Part shown: positions 6,541 to 13,501 of the stretch, piece after piece | How the letters are laid out: each line of letters starts with the position of its first letter | Numbering within the stretch: position 1 is the first letter of the stretch | Origin: JAYQUR01 sp038133505 | Lineage (GTDB): Bacteria > Pseudomonadota > Alphaproteobacteria > MPNO01 > UBA830 | Length of the DNA stretch: 20,014 nucleotides | NCBI GenBank assembly: GCA_038133505.1 | Contig: JAYPTI010000043.1 | Coordinates: 1-20,014, forward strand | Direction: 5' to 3' | Position numbers and translations under genes: made by a program | The notes under the pieces: generated by a model | What the model saw: the letters and a program-made list of their open reading frames with translations, nothing else | The model's database searches: none | What the model was told of the DNA's origin: nothing

Positions 6541-8517
6541 CTACTGAAGCGGGGCCGTCGCCGCCGCCAGCCAGGATCGCGTCGCGTCGTCCACCAGCGG
6601 CCCCACCGTCTCGCGGACGCGCGCGTGATAGGCGTTGAGCCAGCCCAGTTCCGCCGCCGACATCAGGGACGGCTCGATCAGGGCCCGGTCGATGGGGGCG
6701 AGCGTCAGGGTCTCGAATTCGAGCAGGTCCCGTTCGGCGCTGCCGCCCATCTCCGCCGCCCGGACCACGACAAGATTCTCGATGCGGATGCCGAACCCGT
6801 CGGTTCGGTAATAGCCCGGTTCGTTGGAAACGATCATGCCCGGCTCCAGCGGTACCGACGGTCCTTGCTTTGAAATCCGCTGCGGGCCTTCGTGGACGCC
6901 GAGATAGCTGCCGACGCCGTGGCCGGTCCCGTGATCGTAGTCGGCGCCCGCCTCCCACAGCGCGAGGCGGGCCAGCGCATCGAGCTGCGTGCCGGATGTT
7001 CCGACGGGAAACCGAGCCGTCGCGATCGCGATATGGCCGCGCAGGACGCGGGTGTTCATCTCGCGCGCATCGTCGGGCGCGCCCGTCCCGTTCGCGATAT
7101 AGACCGTCCGCGTCACGTCCGTCGTGCCGTCGCGGTACTGGCCGCCGGAATCGACGAGATAGACGTCGCCGGGCGTCAACGCGCGGTCGGTCCCGGGCGT
7201 GACGCGATAGTGCACGATCGCGCCGTTCGGCCCGCTTCCCGAGATCGTATCGAAGCTGTTGCCCCGAAACCCCGGGTCCCGGCGCCGGAATTCGAACAGG
7301 CGGTCGACGGCGGACATTTCGGTGACTCCGCCCTTCGGCGCTTCCGCGGCCAGCCATGCGAGAAACGACGTCAGCGCCGCGCCGTCGCGGACATGGGCGT
7401 CGCGCGTGCCTGCGATTTCGACGGCATTCTTGCGCGCCTTGGGCAGCGTGCAGGGATCGCCGCCCGACCCGACGTTCGCTCCCGCCGCTTCGAGCCGCAG
7501 CCGGATCCATTCGGGGCAGCTCGCCGTATCGAGCCGGACGCGCTTCTTCGCGGCGCCCAGCGCATCGAGCCGGTCCCCGAAGGCGCCCGGTTCCATGGCC
7601 GAAACGTCCGCGCCGACATGTTCGCGGGTCGCCGCGGGCAGCTTGCGCGGATCGACGAACCATTCGACCGCGCCGCCGGCATGGAGGATCGCGTAGCTAA
7701 GCGGCAACGGCGTGTTGCCGACGTCGCAGCCGCGGACGTTCAGCAGCCATGCGATCGAATCCGGCGCACTCAGGACCGCCGCATCCGCACCGTCCTCAGC
7801 CACGGTCGCGGCCGCCTCGGCGCGCTTGTCGGCGGAAGACCGGCCAGCGACGTCGTCCGCATGGGGCACGACCGGCCCGAGCGGCGGCGGCGGCTGGTCC
7901 GCCCATGCCGCGTCCAGAGGGTTCGCGTCCACCGGCACGAGTTCCGCGCCCGCGCGTTCGCATCCGCGCCGCAGCCGGTCGATTCCGGCCTTGGTATGAA
8001 GCCACGGGTCGAACCCGACACGCATGCCCTTGCCCGCGTTTTCCGCAAGCCAGCGGTCCGGCGGCGCCTCGATCAGGTGGTGGGGCGTAAAGACGGCCGT
8101 GTCGACCTGATGGCGGACCTGCAGCGTGTAGCGCCCGTCGACGAAGATCGCCGCACGGTCGGCCAGCACGATCGCCAGACCGGCGGAGCCACCGAAGCCG
8201 GTCAGCCAGGCGAGACGCTGGGCGCGGGGCGGAATGAACTCGCCCTGATGCTCGTCCGCCAGCGGCACGAGAAAACCGTCGAGCGACGCGCCTGCCATTT
8301 TCTCCCGCAGCGAAGCGAGCCGCTCCCGCGGCGCGGGACCGCGCACGGCGGACGCCTCGCGCCCGGCACGGATCGCCTCGATGCGGGCGGCGGCGTCGGT
8401 CGGATCGATGTCGCCGGCCATTTCGGCCAGCAATGCGGGCGCATCTTCGAGCGTTACGTCGAACGCGGAGGCCGCGAGGCCTCGCAGCAGTTCTTCCGTC
8501 GCAGGGGTGGTCGGCAT
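6541..8517 (-). CDS. pepP: Xaa-Pro aminopeptidase, M24B family (PepP-like)
   Basis: This cytosolic metalloprotease is predicted to release N-terminal residues that precede proline. It has the three-domain layout of long aminopeptidase P proteins: creatinase-like N domain from about residue 63 (RERLASLREKM), a second similar domain, and a C-terminal pita-bread domain. All five metal ligands are present: D456 (VDSGG), D467 (TTDVTR), H533 (GHGVG), E566 (SNEPG) and E580 (RIENL). ATG at 8517 has a good ribosome site (GAAGGTGA) and gives 658 residues. A GTG at 8346, also preceded by GAGGCG, would give a 601-residue form that starts where the conserved family begins. It converges on ligA with a 12-bp gap and is divergent from the ialB-like gene. 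Confidence 0.93.
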   Translation of the reverse strand: MPTTPATEELLRGLAASAFDVTLEDAPALLAEMAGDIDPTDAAARIEAIRAGREASAVRGPAPRERLASLREKMAGASLDGFLVPLADEHQGEFIPPRAQRLAWLTGFGGSAGLAIVLADRAAIFVDGRYTLQVRHQVDTAVFTPHHLIEAPPDRWLAENAGKGMRVGFDPWLHTKAGIDRLRRGCERAGAELVPVDANPLDAAWADQPPPPLGPVVPHADDVAGRSSADKRAEAAATVAEDGADAAVLSAPDSIAWLLNVRGCDVGNTPLPLSYAILHAGGAVEWFVDPRKLPAATREHVGADVSAMEPGAFGDRLDALGAAKKRVRLDTASCPEWIRLRLEAAGANVGSGGDPCTLPKARKNAVEIAGTRDAHVRDGAALTSFLAWLAAEAPKGGVTEMSAVDRLFEFRRRDPGFRGNSFDTISGSGPNGAIVHYRVTPGTDRALTPGDVYLVDSGGQYRDGTTDVTRTVYIANGTGAPDDAREMNTRVLRGHIAIATARFPVGTSGTQLDALARLALWEAGADYDHGTGHGVGSYLGVHEGPQRISKQGPSVPLEPGMIVSNEPGYYRTDGFGIRIENLVVVRAAEMGGSAERDLLEFETLTLAPIDRALIEPSLMSAAELGWLNAYHARVRETVGPLVDDATRSWLAAATAPLQ

Positions 8518-8614
8518 CCGTCACCTTCGAAATTCTGGTGCAGCACGGTAAAGTCTTGAGAAATCGGAGACAATACCGTTGCAGGTCCGCCGCCGAATAC
8601 CGTAGGCTTGCGTC

Positions 8615-9169
8615 ATGCGAACCGTACCGTCCGGCACCGCGCGACGCTTCCTCCGCACAGCATTCCTGTTTGCGGCGCTGGCGTCCACGGCCGCCCTGCC
8701 GCACAGCGCCCGCGCCCAGGGCAATGACGAAACCAGCCAGAAAATCGGGGACTGGACCCTGAAATGCCGCGGAGCGCCCGCCGCCGGCGGTTGCGTGCTC
8801 GTGCAGGACATTATCTTCCGGCAGAGCGGAAAACGGGTCCTCAACGTCTCTATCGTCGGCTCCGGCCAGAAGAACGCCAATGTCGTCGCCATCACCGCGC
8901 CGCTCGGAATCCTGCTGCCGGCAGGCCTGACGCTGGTAATGGACGACACCGAAGCGGTTAAGTTCCCGCTACGCCTGTGCAACGTGAACGGCTGCCAAGG
9001 ATCCTTCCCGTTTGCGAGCGACGTGAAGAATCTGTTCTTCAACGCGGCGAAGGGCCAGGTGATGTTCCGTCAGCCGAACGGACGGCCGCTCCGGGTCAAT
9101 TTCTCGCTTAACGGCTTCAAGGAAGCCTTTGCGGCCTTCCAGACGCAGACGGGCGCCAAGCCGAACTGA
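8615..9169 (+). CDS. Invasion-associated locus B (IalB) family periplasmic protein
   Basis: The 184-residue product starts with a basic N-region, a hydrophobic core (FLFAALASTAAL) and a signal peptidase site after A34 (ARA|Q), so it is predicted to be secreted. The mature part opens with the family-like IGDWTLKC and carries four cysteines (C51, C60, C122, C127) that can form two disulfides. The segments SIVGSGQKNANVVAITAPLG and LTLVMD fit the alphaproteobacterial IalB family. IalB was named in Bartonella for a role in erythrocyte entry, but homologues are common in free-living alphaproteobacteria and their biochemical role is unclear. It stops 10 bp before the convergent prmA end. The 97-bp gap to pepP presumably holds divergent promoters, but none could be fixed. 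Confidence 0.85.
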   Translation: MRTVPSGTARRFLRTAFLFAALASTAALPHSARAQGNDETSQKIGDWTLKCRGAPAAGGCVLVQDIIFRQSGKRVLNVSIVGSGQKNANVVAITAPLGILLPAGLTLVMDDTEAVKFPLRLCNVNGCQGSFPFASDVKNLFFNAAKGQVMFRQPNGRPLRVNFSLNGFKEAFAAFQTQTGAKPN

Positions 9170-9179
9170 CCGCCGGGCC

Positions 9180-10064
9180 TCAGGCCTTCTCGAATATCAT
9201 CGTCCGCCATTCGGCCAGCGCCACGACGCCGGACGCGCGCAACCCCTGGCCCGTGCCGTACGCATCGAGGATTCGGCTCGCCTGCTCTGCAAGGATGCCG
9301 GAAAGCACAAGCCGCCCGCCGTCCGCAAGCGCGCCGGTGAGATCGCCGGCAAGCGCGACCAGCGGATCGACGACGATATTGGCGAAAATCAGGTCGTACG
9401 GCCCGCGCGCGGCAATCTCCGGGGCTTCAAGCCCGGCACAGACCGTGAAGCCGACCAGATCGGCAACGCCGTTGATCTCCGCGTTTTCGCGCGCGACGTC
9501 GATGGCGATCGGGTCGATGTCACTACCGAACGCGCGCACGCCGTAGCGTTTCGCGAGCGCGATGGCGAGGATGCCGCTGCCGGTGCCGACATCGAGCGGA
9601 TTGCCCGGCCCGGTTTCGGGAAACAGCCGCTCGAGCGCCATCAGGCAGCCGCGGGTGGTTTCGTGGTTTCCGGTCCCGAAGGCGAGCCCGGCATCGACGT
9701 GTATCGCGACGGCGCCGTCCGGCGGCGGGTCGGTGACGTGCGAGCCGTAAATGTAATAGGGGCCGACCGAGATGGGCTTCAGGGTCTTCTCGACCTCCGC
9801 GACCCAGTCGGTCGGCGGCATCGGGCCGATGCGGATATCGAGCGCGCCGAGCCCGGCGTCCGCCGCAGCGCTTTGCAGGCGTCTACGAAGGGCGGCTTCG
9901 TCGGGGGCTTCCGTCGCATAGCCGGTGACGCGCCATCCCTTGGTCTTGTCGTCCTCGAAGGCGGCGGTGCTCTCCGCGACCTCCGCGACGATCTCCTCGA
10001 TCGCGGCCACCGCCTCCTTGTCGCCGACCTCGACGGCGATTTCCCAGATTTCCGGCTCGCTCAT
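9180..10064 (-). CDS. prmA: Ribosomal protein L11 methyltransferase PrmA
   Basis: PrmA transfers methyl groups from S-adenosylmethionine to amino groups of ribosomal protein L11 in the cytosol. The 294-residue product equals the E. coli length (293). An N-terminal substrate-recognition domain of about 100 residues is followed by the class I methyltransferase fold: AFGTGNHETT (128-137), the SAM loop DVGTGSG (158-164), the acidic strand end SDIDP and the FANI motif at 227-230. The start ATG at 10064 overlaps the uvrD stop as ATGA and has no Shine-Dalgarno of its own, so translation is probably coupled to uvrD. The frame runs open further upstream inside uvrD, but homology begins at this ATG. 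Confidence 0.95.
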   Translation of the reverse strand: MSEPEIWEIAVEVGDKEAVAAIEEIVAEVAESTAAFEDDKTKGWRVTGYATEAPDEAALRRRLQSAAADAGLGALDIRIGPMPPTDWVAEVEKTLKPISVGPYYIYGSHVTDPPPDGAVAIHVDAGLAFGTGNHETTRGCLMALERLFPETGPGNPLDVGTGSGILAIALAKRYGVRAFGSDIDPIAIDVARENAEINGVADLVGFTVCAGLEAPEIAARGPYDLIFANIVVDPLVALAGDLTGALADGGRLVLSGILAEQASRILDAYGTGQGLRASGVVALAEWRTMIFEKA

Positions 10065-12331
10065 GCGGGCTCGACGAAGCTTTCCATCACCTTCTTCGTC
10101 CCCGCCTTTTCGAAATCGATCTCGAGCTTGCCGCCGTCGTTGGACCGCACGGTGCCATAGCCGAATTTCTGGTGGAAGATCCGCGTGCCGGGCGCGACGC
10201 TCGACGTCAGTATCGGCGCGGCATCCTCCTGCAGGCGGCCGCCCGCCGAACCGCGGCCGGCCCGCATGCGGTCGTAGCCGGGCCCGCGGCCCTGGCGCGG
10301 CGTGCCCCAGTCGTCGGACGCGGAGCCGAACCCGGGTTCGGCGACGCCGCCGTAGAGGCCGGGCTCGACGACGTGATCGACCAGTTCGGCCGGCAGCTCG
10401 TCGATGAAGCGCGACGGCGCGCAGGAGAGCCACTGGTTGTAGACCCGGCGGCTGGAGGCATGGATGATCCATACCCGCCGCTTGGCGCGCGTCAGGCCGA
10501 CATAGGCGAGACGGCGTTCCTCCTCGAGCGCGGCCGAGCCGCCGTCGTCGACCGACCGGCGGTTGGGAAACACCTCTTCTTCCCAGCCGGGCAGGAAAAC
10601 ATTGTCGAATTCGAGCCCCTTGGCGGCATGCAGCGTCATCAGGCTGACCATTTCGCCGGAGGCGCCGTCGTCGCGGTCCATGACGAGGCTGATGTGTTCG
10701 AGAAAGCCCTCGAGCGACTCGAATTCGCCCACCGCCGAGACCAGTTCCTTGAGATTTTCGAGCCGGCCGGGCGCGTCCGCCGCCTTGCTCTTCATCCACA
10801 TCTCGGTATAGCCGGATTCGTCGAGCACGGTTTCGACCAGGTCGACATGATCGTCGGCCAGCATCTGGACGCGCCAGCGCTCGAAATCCTCGATCAGCCG
10901 CCGCAGCGCGGAGCGCGCCTGCGGACGCAACTCGTCGGTCTCGATCAGGCGGCGCGAGGATTCATACAGCGATATGCCTTGCGCCCGCGCGTAGATATGA
11001 AGCGTCTGCACCGTCGCGTCGCCGAGACCGCGCCGCGGCACGTTGATGATGCGCTCCAGCGCGAGATCGTCGTCGGGCTGGGCGATCAGGCGCAGATAGG
11101 CCAGCGCGTCGCGGATTTCCTGGCGCTCGTAGAAACGCGGGCCGCCGACGACCCGGTACGGAATACCCAGGGTGATCAGCCGCTCTTCGAACTCGCGCAT
11201 CTGGAAGCTCGCGCGCACGAGGATGGCGATCCCGTCGAGCGCGTTGCCCTCGCGCTGCAGCGCCTCGATCTCCTCGCCGACGAAGCGCGCCTCGGATTCG
11301 CCGTCCCAGACGGCGCGGACCTGGATCGGATCGCCCTCCTCCACCTCGGTCCACAGCGTCTTGCCGAGCCGGCCGCGGTTGTTGGCGATCAGCCCGGATG
11401 CGGCCGACAGGATCGGCTGGGTCGAGCGGTAGTTCTGCTCCAGCCGGATGACCTTCGCGCCGGGGTAGTCCTTCTCGAAGCGCAGGATGTTGCCGACTTC
11501 GGCGCCGCGCCACGAGTAGATCGACTGGTCGTCGTCGCCGACGCAGCAGATGTTGTTGCGGCCCTGCGACAGCAGGCGCAGCCACAGATACTGCGCGACG
11601 TTGGAATCCTGGTATTCGTCGACGAGGACGTAGCGGAACTGGTTCTGATACTCGGCGAGCACGTCGGGGTTCTGCATGAACACCGTCAGGCAATGCAGCA
11701 GCAGGTCGCCGAAATCGGCCGCATTCAGCGTCGTCAGCCGGTCCTGATAGATTTTGTAGAGCTCGCCGATACGTCCGTCGGCGATGTCGCCCGCCTCGGC
11801 GACGCCGACCTTGTCGGGCGTCAGGCCGCGGTCCTTGAAGCGCTCGATCGCGGCGTGCACGGCGCGGGCCGGCCAGCGCTTGTCGTCGATGTCCTCCGCC
11901 TCGATGATCTGCTTCACGAGGCGGATCTGATCGTCCTGATCCAGGATCGTGAAGTTCGACTTCAGCCCGGCCAGTTCGGCGTGTCGCCGCAGGATACGCG
12001 TCGAGATCGCGTGAAACGTGCCGATCCACAGGCCTTCGGTCGCACCGCCGATCATCGCCGCGACGCGGTCGCGCATCTCGCGCGCCGACTTGTTGGTGAA
12101 GGTAACGGCGAGAATCTGGCTCGGCCACGCCTTGCGCGAGACGAGGATATTGGCGATGCGCGTCGTCAGCACGCGCGTCTTGCCGGTGCCGGCGCCGGCA
12201 AGGACCAGCAACGGGCCGTCGAGGCTCTCGACCGCGTCGCGCTGCGGGGCGTTGAGCCCGGCGAGCCACCGCGCAGGCGGGGCGGCGGGGGGCCGCGAGG
12301 CGGACGCCGTTTCTGACGTTTCGGATGTCAT
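10061..12331 (-). CDS. uvrD: UvrD/PcrA-type superfamily 1 DNA helicase
   Basis: This is a 3'-5' SF1A helicase of nucleotide-excision and mismatch repair. The 756 residues carry the Q motif (LNAPQRDAV, Q30), Walker A AGAGTGKT (45-52), VTFTNKSAREM (Ia), Walker B DEYQD (238-242), motif III GDDDQSIYSWRGA (265-277), MTLHAAKGLEFDNVFLPG (motif V region) and YVGLTRAKRR (motif VI). The end (GTRIFHQKFGYGTVRSNDGG) is the C-terminal Tudor-like domain that in PcrA/UvrD binds RNA polymerase, followed by FVEPA. The first 20 residues are Ser/Ala/Pro-rich and not conserved. A TATACT box lies so close to the ATG that the message may be leaderless. prmA overlaps the 3' end by 4 bp. Confidence 0.96.
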   Translation of the reverse strand: MTSETSETASASRPPAAPPARWLAGLNAPQRDAVESLDGPLLVLAGAGTGKTRVLTTRIANILVSRKAWPSQILAVTFTNKSAREMRDRVAAMIGGATEGLWIGTFHAISTRILRRHAELAGLKSNFTILDQDDQIRLVKQIIEAEDIDDKRWPARAVHAAIERFKDRGLTPDKVGVAEAGDIADGRIGELYKIYQDRLTTLNAADFGDLLLHCLTVFMQNPDVLAEYQNQFRYVLVDEYQDSNVAQYLWLRLLSQGRNNICCVGDDDQSIYSWRGAEVGNILRFEKDYPGAKVIRLEQNYRSTQPILSAASGLIANNRGRLGKTLWTEVEEGDPIQVRAVWDGESEARFVGEEIEALQREGNALDGIAILVRASFQMREFEERLITLGIPYRVVGGPRFYERQEIRDALAYLRLIAQPDDDLALERIINVPRRGLGDATVQTLHIYARAQGISLYESSRRLIETDELRPQARSALRRLIEDFERWRVQMLADDHVDLVETVLDESGYTEMWMKSKAADAPGRLENLKELVSAVGEFESLEGFLEHISLVMDRDDGASGEMVSLMTLHAAKGLEFDNVFLPGWEEEVFPNRRSVDDGGSAALEEERRLAYVGLTRAKRRVWIIHASSRRVYNQWLSCAPSRFIDELPAELVDHVVEPGLYGGVAEPGFGSASDDWGTPRQGRGPGYDRMRAGRGSAGGRLQEDAAPILTSSVAPGTRIFHQKFGYGTVRSNDGGKLEIDFEKAGTKKVMESFVEPA

Positions 12332-12337
12332 TCGCCG

Positions 12338-12346
12338 AGTATACCA
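12338..12346 (-). promoter_or_regulatory. Extended -10 promoter of uvrD, likely leaderless
   Basis: On the minus strand TGGTATACT (TATACT at 12343-12338) is a near-consensus extended -10 ending only 6 bp before the uvrD ATG at 12331. Transcription from it would begin at or within a base or two of the A of the ATG, and no Shine-Dalgarno is present. No good -35 is seen. Confidence 0.5.
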
Positions 12347-12477
12347 GCGCCGGTGCGGCTTGCGCGGCCGACGCGGCGAATCGCATCCCGCGGCGTGAGG
12401 CGATCACGTTCGAGCGAGGCGCAATCCGTTTCTTCCCCTTTCCGCGTACCGACGTTTAAGATTGTCCCGCGACGTAT

Positions 12478-12483
12478 GGAGGG
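12478..12483 (+). promoter_or_regulatory. Strong ribosome binding site fixing the start of the PDZ gene
   Basis: GGAGGG lies 6 bp before the ATG at 12490 and is the best Shine-Dalgarno match noticed in the window. It favours that ATG over the in-frame TTG at 12484, which the site would abut. Confidence 0.75.
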
Positions 12484-12489
12484 TTGGCC

Positions 12490-13491
12490 ATGAGAGCTCT
12501 CGGCATCCTTTTCGGCGTTCTGGCGCTTTCGCTGGCCGTCCCCGCGCCGGCTGACGCGCAGCAGCAACAGCCGTCCTTCGGCCCCGAAATCCTCGAATCC
12601 ATCGTCAAGGTAACGGCGCGCGTGCCGTCCGATGCCCGGACCGCACGGTCGCTCGGCACGGAGCGCGAAAGCAGCGGCGTCGTCATCGACGGAGACGGGC
12701 TGGTGCTCACCATCGGCTACGGCATCCTCGAGGCGGACGACGTGCAGGTGGAAACGGCCGGCGGCAAGGCTTTTCCGGCAACCATCGTCGCCTACGATCA
12801 CGATACGGGCTTCGGTCTCCTGAAGGCGGCGCGGCCGCTCGGCGTTAAGCCGATGGAGATGGGCACGTCCGCCGGGCTGGAGCAGAAACAGCCGGTGCTG
12901 GTCGCGGGGCACGGCGGTCCTGCGCAGGCGATGGGCGCCTTCGTCGTCGACCTGCGGGAATTCGCCGGCTACTGGGAGTACCTGCTGGACGTGGCGATCT
13001 TCACCTCGCCGCCCTACGGCAATTTCGGCGGCGCGGCGCTCATCGATCCGGCCGGCAAGCTGGTCGGCATCGGCTCGCTGATCGTCCCCGACGCGCTGCA
13101 GGAGGAAGACCGCGTCTATCCGGGCAACATGTTCATCCCGATCGACGCGCTGAAGCCGATCCTCGCCGACCTGATCGCCAAGGGGAAATCCGATCGCAAC
13201 CGCCGCCCGTGGCTCGGCATTGCGGCGCAGGAGATACAGGGGCGCCTGTTCGTCGCGCGCGTGCAGGAGAACAGCCCCGGCTGGAACGCGGGCGTGCGGC
13301 AGGGCGACATGCTGCTCGGCGTCGACGGCGTGCCTGTCTCGGGCCTCGCCGACTATTATCGCAAGGTCTGGGCGCTCGGCGACCCGGGCGTCGACGTACC
13401 GCTGCTGGTGCTGCGCGGCAACGAGCCGACCAAGTTCGACGTCAAATCCATCGACCGGTACGACTGGCTGAAACTCAAGCCGACGTACTAG
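12490..13491 (+). CDS. Secreted trypsin-fold/PDZ protein with degenerate catalytic triad (HtrA-like)
   Basis: The 333-residue product has a signal peptide (hydrophobic LGILFGVLALSLAV, cleavage predicted after ADA at residue 23), a trypsin-like double barrel at about 35-230 and one C-terminal PDZ domain at about 238-315 (RPWLGIAAQEI, NSPGWNAGVRQGDMLLGVDG). It resembles DegP/HtrA in order and spacing. Alignment by eye puts Y77 in place of the catalytic His (LTIGYGI against VTNNHVV), G107 in place of Asp (DHDTGFGLL against DPRSDIALI) and F179 in place of Ser (GNFGGAAL against GNSGGAL). It is therefore predicted to be a non-proteolytic periplasmic binding or adaptor protein. It is read divergently from uvrD and ends 10 bp from the convergent hyuB. 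Fold assignment is confident; function is unknown. Confidence 0.82.
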   Translation: MRALGILFGVLALSLAVPAPADAQQQQPSFGPEILESIVKVTARVPSDARTARSLGTERESSGVVIDGDGLVLTIGYGILEADDVQVETAGGKAFPATIVAYDHDTGFGLLKAARPLGVKPMEMGTSAGLEQKQPVLVAGHGGPAQAMGAFVVDLREFAGYWEYLLDVAIFTSPPYGNFGGAALIDPAGKLVGIGSLIVPDALQEEDRVYPGNMFIPIDALKPILADLIAKGKSDRNRRPWLGIAAQEIQGRLFVARVQENSPGWNAGVRQGDMLLGVDGVPVSGLADYYRKVWALGDPGVDVPLLVLRGNEPTKFDVKSIDRYDWLKLKPTY

Positions 13492-13501
13492 CGCCGCGTC
13501 A

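Noticed and set aside
6892..8559. A 555-codon + strand open frame opposite the aminopeptidase.
   Set aside because: It is antisense to a protein with all five metal ligands, has no recognisable motif and has shadow-like composition.
10172..12316. A 714-codon open frame on the + strand opposite uvrD.
   Set aside because: It is the antisense of a fully motif-supported helicase; its composition (Asp, Arg, Val, Leu, His runs) is typical of a high-GC shadow frame and shows no domain.
12332..12489. LexA (SOS) box for uvrD.
   Set aside because: Only a single GTTC half-site is seen in the gap; no GTTC-N7-GTTC pair, so no SOS site is called.
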